64,000 nucleotides of DNA from Clostridium pasteurianum BC1 (GTDB lineage: Bacteria > Bacillota > Clostridia > Clostridiales > Clostridiaceae). The position numbers were made by a program, and so were the translations under genes. Positions 37,467 through 45,886 of the stretch are shown here, in pieces. Where the stretch lies: positions 4,443,925 through 4,507,924 of the forward strand of contig NC_021182.1 in assembly GCF_000389635.1 (NCBI RefSeq), read 5' to 3'. Positions within the stretch are counted from its first letter, which is position 1. Each line of letters begins with the position of its first letter. A model generated the notes under the pieces. That model was not told the DNA's origin and ran no database searches. It worked only from the letters and a program-made list of their open reading frames with translations.

Positions 37467-39304
37467 CTCTCCTCGTATAATAAGTTTATAGTCAGTTAAA
37501 TAACTGTTATAGACTTATTTATTTTTTATATTTTGTATAGATTAAGAAAGCATCTCTATTTTTCTAATGGGGATTCTCCCAATTCAATATTGCTGATTCT
37601 TTAACTTTCAAATCTATACATTTTAACTTACTATTTATCAAAGGATTTCCTAATGCTAAAATAGTCCTTATGGAACTTTAGCAAAGGTTACTGCATTATC
37701 TCTCCTGCAAAACTTATTGTTATTGCCTAGAAAGCTTGCAGCCTGACCAAAGTATCATATTCTGCTTACACAAATGTTGCATATCCTTTCGTAGCCACCA
37801 GCAAGGTTTTTCGTCTGGATAAATGCTAATTACGCGAGGTTGCAGTCAGTACTTTGGATTAGGATAATTCCTTTCTAATTTCCTCATTATTTTTGAAAGG
37901 TGGTGATTTCATGAAGAAATTAGATTACTTATCAACTCTATTTGTTGGTATCGATATTGGTGCGAGACAAAATGTTGTCTCTGCTATTAATTTTGATCAA
38001 GAATTCTTGATTAAAATGGAGCCTGTTCCTAATACACAATTTGGTGCAGAACAATTAGAATCCATGCTTGTTAAAGTGTTAGAAAAGAACACTTTTAAAA
38101 CTGTAATAATCGGCTTAGAATCTACTTCCTTTTACGGAGTACATATTGCCAATTTTTTATCTTCAAGTGAAAGACTTATGCCTTACAAGCCTTATGTTTA
38201 CTGCTTAAACCCTAAGGAAGTTGCTAACTACAAAGATTCCTTCAATTCTCTTGATAAAAATGACAGCATTGACTCTTTTGTTATTGCTGATTTTGCAAGA
38301 GTTGGCAGAATTCATACTGAACCCTGGCGGGGTTCTCAATATCTTGCTCTGCAAAGACTTACAAGACACAGGCTTCATATTGTTGAATGCTTAACCAGAG
38401 AAAAGACTTACATGTTATCCAATGTATTTCTCAAGTTTAGTGAATTTGCTTTGTTACAGGGTGATGATCATCCTTTTTCTGATAAATATGGTGCTACTGC
38501 GTCATCTATATTGACAGATTTTCTTTCTTCTGAAGATATTGCAAATACTTCAATTGAAGATCTTGTTGACTTCGTCAATAAAAAAAGTCGCAAGCGGATT
38601 TCCAATCCACAGATGACTGCTGAAATTCTGCAGCAGGCTGCACGTAATTCATACCGCCTTGATAAATGTTTGTATGAGCCTTTAACAACCTCAATTGCCT
38701 GCTCTTTTAATTGTATTCAGGCTTTTGAGAAAGAACTTAAAGCTATTAACAAGGCTATTGAAAAAGCAGTTATGGGAATGAACCCCGTTGAATACCAAAT
38801 TTTAATGTCAATACCTGGGTTCGGCCCTGTTTACTCTAGTGGCATTCTTTCAGAATTAGGTAGTGTTCATGCTTTCCCTAATAACAATGCCATTGCTAAA
38901 TACGCTGGCATCGTATGGAAGGAAAATCAATCTGGTGGTTTTAAGGCTGAAAACACACCAATGAACAAAGCAGGCAACCGTTATTTGCGCTATTATCTGA
39001 TAGAAGCTGCTGGAAGTATCGTAAGATATATTCCTGAATATCAAGAATTCTATCAGAAGAAATTTGCTGAAGTAACTACACATCAGCATAAACGAGCACT
39101 CGCACTAACATCTCGTAAATTGATTCGTTTGATTTTTGGATTGCTGGCTAAAAATCAACTCTACTCTTCAAATAGGGTAGATAAATAAATAGTTTTGCGA
39201 ACATACGTTCTAAGTTTGACGTATGCTTGTTAAGGTTACCCATTTTTTTCAAAATCATTTCTTTTTCTTTTCATTTTGTTCTTGACATATTACCAAATTG
39301 CTTT
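37467..39304 (+). mobile_element. IS110-family insertion sequence, copy B
   Basis: Identical in extent (1838 bases) and, as far as I could see, in sequence to 17366-19203, so transposition was recent. The left end lies seven bases before the hcp start codon and the right end at about 39304 abuts the former hcp promoter region. The noncoding segment with the candidate bridge RNA is at about 37691-37861. Orientation relative to the interrupted gene is the same as in copy A: the transposase is divergent from it. Confidence 0.93.
37911..39188 (+). CDS. IS110-family DEDD transposase, copy B
   Basis: The 425-residue product is the same as that of copy A at 17810-19087, with all visible DEDD and transposase-20 motifs intact, so this copy should also be active. 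The start is again the ATG seven bases after AAAGGTGG. Confidence 0.96.
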   Translation: MKKLDYLSTLFVGIDIGARQNVVSAINFDQEFLIKMEPVPNTQFGAEQLESMLVKVLEKNTFKTVIIGLESTSFYGVHIANFLSSSERLMPYKPYVYCLNPKEVANYKDSFNSLDKNDSIDSFVIADFARVGRIHTEPWRGSQYLALQRLTRHRLHIVECLTREKTYMLSNVFLKFSEFALLQGDDHPFSDKYGATASSILTDFLSSEDIANTSIEDLVDFVNKKSRKRISNPQMTAEILQQAARNSYRLDKCLYEPLTTSIACSFNCIQAFEKELKAINKAIEKAVMGMNPVEYQILMSIPGFGPVYSSGILSELGSVHAFPNNNAIAKYAGIVWKENQSGGFKAENTPMNKAGNRYLRYYLIEAAGSIVRYIPEYQEFYQKKFAEVTTHQHKRALALTSRKLIRLIFGLLAKNQLYSSNRVDK

Positions 39305-39323
39305 TACTTAAAAAATATCTTAA

Positions 39324-39387
39324 TTAGGCATGTGAAAATAAATAGCAAGTCAAAGATGCGACAGATATTTATTTGAAGATGCCTTAA
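39324..39387. repeat. internally deleted member of MITE-like repeat family
   Basis: 64 bases: TTAGGCATGTGAAAATAAAT, then AGCAAGTCAAAGATGCGACA, then directly TATTTATTTGAAGATGCCTT. It contains both ends of the long copies without their middle. It sits between the IS110 end and the candidate hcp promoter, so it would have been in the hcp leader before the IS insertion. Confidence 0.75.
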
Positions 39388-39404
39388 CTCTATGTCTGTA
39401 TTTT

Positions 39405-39441
39405 ATTATAATCAAATAAAAAATTCAGTGATGTATGTCAC
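39405..39441 (-). promoter_or_regulatory. candidate original hcp promoter with Crp/HcpR-type site
   Basis: A TATAAT -10 box on the minus strand (39405-39410) lies downstream of an inverted repeat GTGA-TGTATG-TCAC (39428-39441), the form bound by Crp/Fnr-family regulators such as HcpR. The site is centred about 37-42 bases before the likely start of transcription, as for a class II activator. The IS110 copy now separates it from hcp by 1.8 kb. Confidence 0.55.
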
Positions 39442-39505
39442 ACTATTTAAAAATTCTAACTATAACTCTAAGGTTAATTGTAAGTTATATTTTTTTACTT
39501 AGAAA

Positions 39506-39548
39506 AACACTATCAATGCCTATTGAGATTCAATAAGCTGATAGTGTT
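39506..39548 (-). terminator. terminator of the PAP2 gene
   Basis: AACACTATCA (39506-39515) pairs with TGATAGTGTT (39539-39548); on the minus strand the hairpin is followed by a short U-tract. A half-copy of the MITE end (ACTTATTTATTTTCATATGC) lies between it and the gene. Confidence 0.75.
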
Positions 39549-39570
39549 AACTTATTTATTTTCATATGCT

Positions 39571-40254
39571 TTAATACTTCACATCACTTTTATTTCCAAG
39601 TGAAAAGCTGCTAATTGCTAAATAAGGTTTCTTACAGAATTCTGCCACTTCATCTTTAATCACTATATTGGCTATACCAAATGTAACTACAGCTATGGCA
39701 ATACCAGATACTGCATCTAAAATAACATGCTGCTTCACAAAAAATGTAGATATAATTATCAATATATTTAATATAGTCACAAAAATACCAATAACTTTAT
39801 TTCTTTCTTTACACTTCCATATGCCCTCAATCATAAAGAAACATGCCATCACATGTATACTTGGAAAACAATTATATGGATTATCTATCTTATATAAAAT
39901 TCTAATTATATCTGTAAATATATCATTACCTACCAGAGTTGGTCTTGAAATTGTAGTTTGAAAAAAATAGAAGGTAAAATAGGATATTATCAAACCACAG
40001 ACCAAACTAACTAAAAGCTTGCAATAGGTTAATTTATCTTTTGTACATATATATATGAAAACTATTGGCACTAAAGGATACCATACAACATATGGTATTA
40101 TAAATTGTTTTATAAAAGGTATACTCATATCCAGATTAGTAGCTAAACTGGTAATTCCTCTATTAGGTGAATTTAAAAGTCCATACATCCCATTCAATAT
40201 TAATATTGGAAGCATAAAGCAAAAAGCTGGTATATTATCACGTATCTTATTCAT
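39571..40254 (-). CDS. PAP2-superfamily membrane phosphatase/phosphotransferase
   Basis: The start is the ATG at 40252-40254 (MNKIRDNIPAF, 227 residues) after AAAGGGG; the upstream ATG lacks a site. About six helices are predicted. The phosphatase motifs are KxxxxxxRP-like TTISRP, the PSGH-type NCFPSIHV, and the third motif STFFVKQHVILDAVSG with its His and Asp. It may act on a lipid phosphate such as undecaprenyl diphosphate or phosphatidate, or be an inositol-phosphate-type transferase; the sequence does not decide. Confidence 0.85.
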   Translation of the reverse strand: MNKIRDNIPAFCFMLPILILNGMYGLLNSPNRGITSLATNLDMSIPFIKQFIIPYVVWYPLVPIVFIYICTKDKLTYCKLLVSLVCGLIISYFTFYFFQTTISRPTLVGNDIFTDIIRILYKIDNPYNCFPSIHVMACFFMIEGIWKCKERNKVIGIFVTILNILIIISTFFVKQHVILDAVSGIAIAVVTFGIANIVIKDEVAEFCKKPYLAISSFSLGNKSDVKY

Positions 40255-40459
40255 TTTAGTCCCCTTTATTAGATCAATAATCAACTAATTTTATAACTGC
40301 ACCGTTTAATATAACTTCTTATTCGTTAATATTGTACACAATTTCTTCAACCAAAGCAAACTTCTTATATTCAAACTTCAATTTATGATTTAAAGATATA
40401 ACACAATAACTGCTTATTGAATTATTCAAATTTTCCATTAGTTACTGTAGATATTATTT

Positions 40460-40498
40460 AACCACCAATTAGTATAATATAAATACTAGTTGGTGGTT
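40460..40498 (-). terminator. terminator of the mannose-1-phosphate guanylyltransferase gene
   Basis: AACCACCAATTAGTA (40460-40474) pairs with TACTAGTTGGTGGTT (40484-40498). The left arm is the same as that of the noncoding-RNA terminator at 33301-33338, so this palindrome occurs at least twice in the window. Confidence 0.7.
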
Positions 40499-40503
40499 TT
40501 AAC

Positions 40504-41571
40504 CTATAAATATTTATCCAATATATTATTGTCTTTTAAGGTGTTTACTAGAGACTTTATTTCTTGATCTTTATTTTTGTCCATTATTAGAATTACATCT
40601 CCTGAATCCACTACAATTAAATCCTTTATTCCAAAGCCTATAACAAGCTTATCTTTTCCAAATATACAGCAATTTTCACTTTGCTCTAAAAATGTATTAC
40701 CATTAATGCTATTTCCTCGATATTCGTTTAAAAATCTGGATAAAGCAACAAAATTTCCTATATCATCCCATCCAAAGTCACATTTTATTACATAAGCTTT
40801 TCTAGTTTTTTGCATTACACCAAAATCTACTGATATTCCATCTATAAGGTCATATTGTTCCCTTATAACTTCCTCTTCTTTTTCTGTTCCCAAATATTGA
40901 TATATAGTCATAAGACTCTTATACATCTTTGGAAGATATTTCTCCATTTCTCTCAAAAATGAATCTGCTCGCCATATAAACATTCCGCTATTCCACAAAT
41001 AATTTTCTGCTAATAAAAAATCCTTTGCCACCTCAATATTTGGCTTCTCAACAAATCTTTCAACCTTGTACGCAGAACTGGAGGAAGAAATTTTTTCTCC
41101 CATTTGTATATACCCATATCCCGTTTCAGGTCTTGCGGGAGGAATCCCTATAGTTACGAGCCCTCTCCTTCTTTGTACTATATCTACACCTTGTTTTAAT
41201 GTATCTATAAATTCTTTATTTCCTTCAACATGATGGTCTGAAGGAAGAACCATCATTACTGCATCATTGTCTTTTTTCAACAATTTTATAGCAGATAATC
41301 CAATACAGGTAGCGGTTTCCTTGTTAATAGGTTCTGCATAAACATTTTCTTTGCTTATTTCTGGAATCTCATCATATACTTTCTGTATATAATTTTCATT
41401 AGTCACAATATATATATTTTCCTTATTAACTAAAGGCTTTATTCTATCAACGGTGTTTCTTAGAAAGCTTTTATTATTAATTACTTTTAAGAACTGTTTG
41501 GGATTCTCTTCACGAGATAGAGGATAAAGTCTTGTTCCCTTTCCACCTGCCAATATTAGTGCATATAACAA
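40504..41571 (-). CDS. manC: mannose-1-phosphate guanylyltransferase
   Basis: Makes GDP-mannose from mannose-1-phosphate and GTP for surface glycans. The protein has the nucleotidyltransferase signature ILAGGKGTRLYPLSRE, the NPKQFL loop, VLPSDHHVEG, FVEKPN and WNSGMFIW. It lacks the C-terminal isomerase domain of bifunctional ManC. I start it at TTG 41569-41571 (355 residues), seven bases after GAGGTG; the GTG at 41580 overlaps that site. GT39 and GtrA proteins elsewhere in the window could use polyprenyl-mannose made from its product. Confidence 0.9.
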   Translation of the reverse strand: MLYALILAGGKGTRLYPLSREENPKQFLKVINNKSFLRNTVDRIKPLVNKENIYIVTNENYIQKVYDEIPEISKENVYAEPINKETATCIGLSAIKLLKKDNDAVMMVLPSDHHVEGNKEFIDTLKQGVDIVQRRRGLVTIGIPPARPETGYGYIQMGEKISSSSSAYKVERFVEKPNIEVAKDFLLAENYLWNSGMFIWRADSFLREMEKYLPKMYKSLMTIYQYLGTEKEEEVIREQYDLIDGISVDFGVMQKTRKAYVIKCDFGWDDIGNFVALSRFLNEYRGNSINGNTFLEQSENCCIFGKDKLVIGFGIKDLIVVDSGDVILIMDKNKDQEIKSLVNTLKDNNILDKYL

Positions 41572-41723
41572 AAAAAACACCTCAAATAATTATTGCTCAC
41601 ACTAACATAATATGAACAAATATATTATAAGGTGATGATTATAAACGGTTTATCTTAAACTAATGATGCGTTATTACAGATAGAGAAAAGAGATCTTGTT
41701 AGATCAATTTTTAAATAAATTTT

Positions 41724-41750
41724 AGGGATTTACTTAGTTAGTAAATCCCT
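41724..41750 (-). terminator. terminator of the small membrane protein gene
   Basis: AGGGATTTACT (41724-41734) pairs with AGTAAATCCCT (41740-41750) around TAGTT, with T-rich sequence after it on the minus strand, 15 bases past the stop. Confidence 0.75.
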
Positions 41751-41764
41751 TATGTTTTTATTAC

Positions 41765-42052
41765 TTATACATCTTTATAATCTACATCTATTACTTCTCC
41801 ATCCAACTCATCACTTGATGTAAAAGCAGAAGTATTATTATAATTATTTTTTGAACTTGTGTTTATTTTTGATTTACTCCTTTTAAAATACTGCTTAAAA
41901 TATCTCTTTCCCATTACTATGGCATAAATCACCACACCTGCAATTATAAATAAAGGTATTAAATGTATTAATAGGTAGCCCCCAATCAATACAGCTGCCA
42001 CTATACCCATAAACCATAATATTTCTGAAAAACCTTTCCCCACAAAATCCAT
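41765..42052 (-). CDS. small membrane protein of unknown function
   Basis: A 95-residue protein with two hydrophobic stretches (about 9-30 and 31-47) that may form one long or two short helices, then a basic segment GKRYFKQYFKRSKSK and an acidic, Ser/Asn-rich tail ending DELDGEVIDVDYKDV. I do not recognise the family. It is translated from an ATG behind AAAGAAGTG and has its own terminator, which supports it being a real gene. Confidence 0.75.
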   Translation of the reverse strand: MDFVGKGFSEILWFMGIVAAVLIGGYLLIHLIPLFIIAGVVIYAIVMGKRYFKQYFKRSKSKINTSSKNNYNNTSAFTSSDELDGEVIDVDYKDV

Positions 42053-42256
42053 TTAATTCACTTCTTTCTTTACAATTACAATTTATAGTATGTATAAATT
42101 GTTACTTTTATTTATATATTCATTATATCACAATTTTATAAAGAGTTATTTATTATCACTTAATAAAGTATTAATAAATTGTTAAATTTAAAATGTATAT
42201 CTAAAGTTTTATAAGAATATATCTATAATAGTACACAAATAAAGGGAGGTTAATAC

Positions 42257-42703
42257 ATGTATCCATTTACTCCTAATTCCCATGATAAATTATCTAAATA
42301 TCTTTTTAATCTAATATCAAATTCAAATGAATCCATCAAATTCATAAATGGAATAATAGATGAACTATTAATGTTTGATAAATTTAATAAAAATGCAGAC
42401 TTTTTAAAATTTATAATATATTTTAACAATGGAAGTTTTTCTAGTTTTAAATGTGAAGGATACCTAAAATGTCTTATAACTTCTAAATTCTATACTCCTT
42501 CTCTTATAAACTATTTAATAAATGAAATAGATATGTGTTTTAATGATTTTACTCAATCTTTTATATACCTTGATATAATAAAAATAAACTATAAAACAAC
42601 AGTTAATGAAGATTTTGAAAAACTATTAAAGGAAATAGATAATTTTACAAACATACTCAAAGTTATAGCGGATGTAATCAGTCTTTATAATTTCTCTTAT
42701 TAG
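42257..42703 (+). CDS. hypothetical protein
   Basis: 148 residues, no signal peptide or clear membrane helix, rich in Asn, Ile, Phe and Lys, predicted mainly helical. The start follows AAAGGGAGG, a strong site. It is convergent with the alkyladenine glycosylase gene, whose stop is only 16 bases away. I do not recognise it; composition is that of a lineage-specific clostridial protein. Confidence 0.7.
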   Translation: MYPFTPNSHDKLSKYLFNLISNSNESIKFINGIIDELLMFDKFNKNADFLKFIIYFNNGSFSSFKCEGYLKCLITSKFYTPSLINYLINEIDMCFNDFTQSFIYLDIIKINYKTTVNEDFEKLLKEIDNFTNILKVIADVISLYNFSY

Positions 42704-42718
42704 GAAAGCTATACCCAG

Positions 42719-43333
42719 TTATCTGATCTTAGAAACAAATTTATTTCCTTCTATAAAAAATCTCCAAGGAAAATCTTTTGCTTCTCCTGCATAATCAATT
42801 CCTATTCTCTTTGATATACCTATATCAAAGGGTTCTTTATGGCCCTCTTTAATAAACAAAATATCTTCACATAAATCTATTCCATTGCATCCTCTTTTAT
42901 CAATATCCATAGCTTTACAAAGCTTTGATGGTCCATTTGTTAAATTTATTACTTGTTTCTCTTTAAGCTCCTCAAAGGGTACCTTATATCTTCTCTCACT
43001 CATTATCTTTATGCCATCAACAGGCTGAAGTGCTCTAATGAGTACTGCCTCCCCTATTCCTTCTTCTCTGGTAACTACATTCATACAATAATGCATTCCA
43101 TATATAAAAAACACATAAGAAAGACCTGGCTTACCATACATTACTTCAACTCTCTCAGTTCTTCTTCCATTATAAGTATGAGCTGCTTTATCTATAATTC
43201 CCTTATAGGCTTCAACTTCTACAATTTTCCCGGAAGTCGTTTTACCTCCAACGCTGTGAACCAGTATCTTACCTAAAAGATCTTTAGCTACCTCTACAGT
43301 ATCCCTATTATAAAATTCTCTTTTTAATTTCAT
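42719..43333 (-). CDS. 3-methyladenine (alkyladenine) DNA glycosylase, AAG/MPG family
   Basis: Removes alkylated purines in base excision repair. The 204-residue protein shows the AAG-family segments YNRDTVEVAKDLLGKILVH, VEVEAYKGIIDKAAH with the catalytic Glu, and GLSYVFFIYGMHYCMNVVT, plus LTNGPSKLCKAMDI. It is of normal length. The start follows GGAGTGATTTACT. Confidence 0.95.
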   Translation of the reverse strand: MKLKREFYNRDTVEVAKDLLGKILVHSVGGKTTSGKIVEVEAYKGIIDKAAHTYNGRRTERVEVMYGKPGLSYVFFIYGMHYCMNVVTREEGIGEAVLIRALQPVDGIKIMSERRYKVPFEELKEKQVINLTNGPSKLCKAMDIDKRGCNGIDLCEDILFIKEGHKEPFDIGISKRIGIDYAGEAKDFPWRFFIEGNKFVSKIR

Positions 43334-43527
43334 AGTAAATCACTCCATAAACAGTTACTAAATTTAATTAATTAAACTGCTAGCTACTAAAATAAAAAAA
43401 CTATTGACCCCTAATAAATATGAATTGAATAAAACATGAATTTAATGTCAAAATTAATTAATATAGGCTACAATATGTATTCTATAAATAAGACACAATA
43501 CAAAACATAGAGTAGGTAGGTGCTGCA

Positions 43528-44700
43528 ATGTATAATCTCAATAAAAATAAAATTCCAAATAATGCTCAGGTAGTTTTAAATAGATTCAAAAGAGATTTTT
43601 TTATTGAATATAATAACTCATCAATTAAGACTAAAACATTAATGAAGAAATATTTTCAACATATATATAGACGTTGGTACTATTCTTCCTTAGTATTTAA
43701 TAATTATCTTTCACCTTCAAATATAATAAATAAGATTTTTTTACAAAATAATATTACCAATACTACTATATTGACCACAGCAAGACCAGTACTAAAGAAC
43801 AATAAAATTCGTGATATAAACTTTAAGTCATATGAATATAATATAGAAAATCATCCTATTATAAAGGATATCTGTTTACTTACAAGTTTTTTTACTCCAG
43901 ATAGAGAAATTAAAAATAATGGGCTTTTACAGACAAGGCTTATTGAATCCATTAAATATAAATTTACTATACCAGATATTTTCTACATAAACTATATAAC
44001 AAAACTATCCTTTGAGCTAGGAATTATAAAAAAATTGCCCTCTATAAACTGTAATCGTGCTCAAATTTGCTATAATGCTGACTTTTGGGAAAATGACAAT
44101 AAAAATCAATTTAATAAGATTGTAAAAGCTTCTATTGAACTCTCTTCAAAAAAGTTATTGGAAGCTCTTTCTGAAGTAGATGACTTTTTTAATATTGATT
44201 ATCTAAATTCATTACTTAAAAATGGAATACATATAGAAAATACCATTGAAAATGATTATTTAAAAAAACTAAGCTTAAATCTCAACTATATTATGGCAAC
44301 TATTATCAAGGAACCAAAGGAGCTATCAAAAGATGAGCTTAAAATTTTAGAATTATTTAATAAACTTGGATGCTTTATAGAAACCTATTTTATAACAATA
44401 ATGGGCCAATATTTAGGAATACTTAATCCTATTAATACCTTTACTTTTATATTTCCTATAGAGATACAAAAGTATACAAATAATTATAATATGGATTGTA
44501 CTAAAGAAATATTTTTATTTAGTCCATCTTCACTTTATGATCTTTCAAATTTTGGAGAAATTTATATGGGCTCTAAGGCAAAAGGAAAAAAACTTGAACA
44601 TATACCAGAAAATATTGACTATAGAAAACTTAATCATTCTCTAAGTACATTAAACAGCTTTAATGAAATTAAGCTAAAGGATTTTCTAACTTTCAAATAA
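43528..44700 (+). CDS. hypothetical protein, large
   Basis: 390 residues, no signal peptide, few hydrophobic stretches, very rich in Asn/Ile/Lys. The start follows AGGTAGGTG. Segments such as HIYRRWYYSSLVFNN, NCNRAQICYNADFWEN and LFSPSSLYDLSNFGEIYMG suggest an ordered, mainly helical fold but match no family I know. It stands alone between the glycosylase and metA, transcribed opposite to both. Confidence 0.75.
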   Translation: MYNLNKNKIPNNAQVVLNRFKRDFFIEYNNSSIKTKTLMKKYFQHIYRRWYYSSLVFNNYLSPSNIINKIFLQNNITNTTILTTARPVLKNNKIRDINFKSYEYNIENHPIIKDICLLTSFFTPDREIKNNGLLQTRLIESIKYKFTIPDIFYINYITKLSFELGIIKKLPSINCNRAQICYNADFWENDNKNQFNKIVKASIELSSKKLLEALSEVDDFFNIDYLNSLLKNGIHIENTIENDYLKKLSLNLNYIMATIIKEPKELSKDELKILELFNKLGCFIETYFITIMGQYLGILNPINTFTFIFPIEIQKYTNNYNMDCTKEIFLFSPSSLYDLSNFGEIYMGSKAKGKKLEHIPENIDYRKLNHSLSTLNSFNEIKLKDFLTFK

Positions 44701-44780
44701 TTCTATAACTAAAATATATCCACAAACACATAAAAAATATGTAAGTTCCAATTAAAAAATATAAGGTAAGCCTTTATAAC

Positions 44781-45698
44781 TTACCCTATATTCTTTAAAT
44801 CATATGGAGTTTCCTGATAAACATAGTAATTTAACCAATTTGAAAATAATAAATTAGCATGACTTCTCCACCTTACTATAGGAGTTTCATTTGGGTCATC
44901 TTCAGGAAAATAATTTTTAGGCATCTTTGGATTAAGTCCATTGCATAAGTCTCTTTCATACTCTTGTTTTAAAGTCAAAGGGTCATATTCAGAGTGTCCT
45001 ACCACAAAAATTTGTCTTCCATTTTTATCAGAAACTATATATACTCCTGCTTCTTCAGATTCTGATAATATAGATAATTCTTTTACCTTTTCTATATCTG
45101 ATCTTCTAACCTCCGAATGCCTTGAGTGAGGTGCAAAAAATTCATCATCAAAACCTCTAAGAAGCTTGGTACTTTTTTTCATTACCTTATGTAAGAACAC
45201 ACCAGACATTTTATCTTTTAAAGCATACTTCGGTATATTGTAATGATAGTTAAGCCCTGCTTGGGCACCCCAACATATATGCAAAGTTGAATGTACATTA
45301 TGTACACTCCAGTCCATTATATCTTTAAGTTCATCCCAATAATTAACATCATCAAAGCTTAATTGTTCTACAGGTGCTCCTGTTATAATTAAACCATCAA
45401 ATTTTTGATCCTTAATTTCGTCAAAAGTTTTGTAATAAGTCATTAAATATTCTTCAGATACATTTTTCGATACATGAGTCTTAGGATGTAGTAATTCAAT
45501 ATCAATCTGTAAAGAAGTGTTACTAATTAATCTCAAAAGCTGAACTTCTGTGGAAATTTTATTGGGCATAAGATTTAAAATTGCAATTTTTAATGATCTA
45601 ATATCTTGATGTACCGCTCTATTTTCAGGCATTATAAATATATTTTCATTATTTAAAATTCCAGCAGCAGGTAAATCATCTCTTATTTTAATAGGCAT
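44781..45698 (-). CDS. metA: homoserine O-acetyltransferase, MetA family
   Basis: First committed step of methionine synthesis, acylating homoserine. The 305-residue MetA-fold protein has the nucleophile Cys142 ([10 protein letters not shown]), and His235 and Glu237 in VGHSEYD. Residue 111 is Glu (APVEQLSF); in characterised MetA enzymes Glu111 marks acetyl-CoA use and Gly111 marks succinyl-CoA use. I therefore call it an acetyltransferase despite the 'succinyl' family name. The start follows AGAGGTGAG. I see no SAM riboswitch or T-box upstream. Confidence 0.95.
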   Translation of the reverse strand: MPIKIRDDLPAAGILNNENIFIMPENRAVHQDIRSLKIAILNLMPNKISTEVQLLRLISNTSLQIDIELLHPKTHVSKNVSEEYLMTYYKTFDEIKDQKFDGLIITGAPVEQLSFDDVNYWDELKDIMDWSVHNVHSTLHICWGAQAGLNYHYNIPKYALKDKMSGVFLHKVMKKSTKLLRGFDDEFFAPHSRHSEVRRSDIEKVKELSILSESEEAGVYIVSDKNGRQIFVVGHSEYDPLTLKQEYERDLCNGLNPKMPKNYFPEDDPNETPIVRWRSHANLLFSNWLNYYVYQETPYDLKNIG

Positions 45699-45827
45699 AG
45701 TTACTCACCTCTAAAGTCTTTATTAACTATTTTTAATTTTATGCTAATTTTTATTATATCATATATTAATATATAAATGGTGAAATAAACTACTTTTATG
45801 ACTTAATTCATAATTGTGAAAAGGACT

Positions 45828-45847
45828 AACTAACTAGCAAGTTAGTT
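45828..45847 (-). terminator. terminator of the beta-CASP nuclease gene
   Basis: AACTAACT/AGTTAGTT around a four-base loop, followed on the minus strand by AGTCCTTTT. It is about 40 bases past the stop. Confidence 0.6.
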
Positions 45848-45886
45848 CGGAACTTTCTTAAATTACCAATTGAAGTTCAATAAACA

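Noticed and set aside
45699-45827. SAM riboswitch or T-box before metA
   Set aside because: The leader is short and AT-rich and has none of the conserved cores of these elements.
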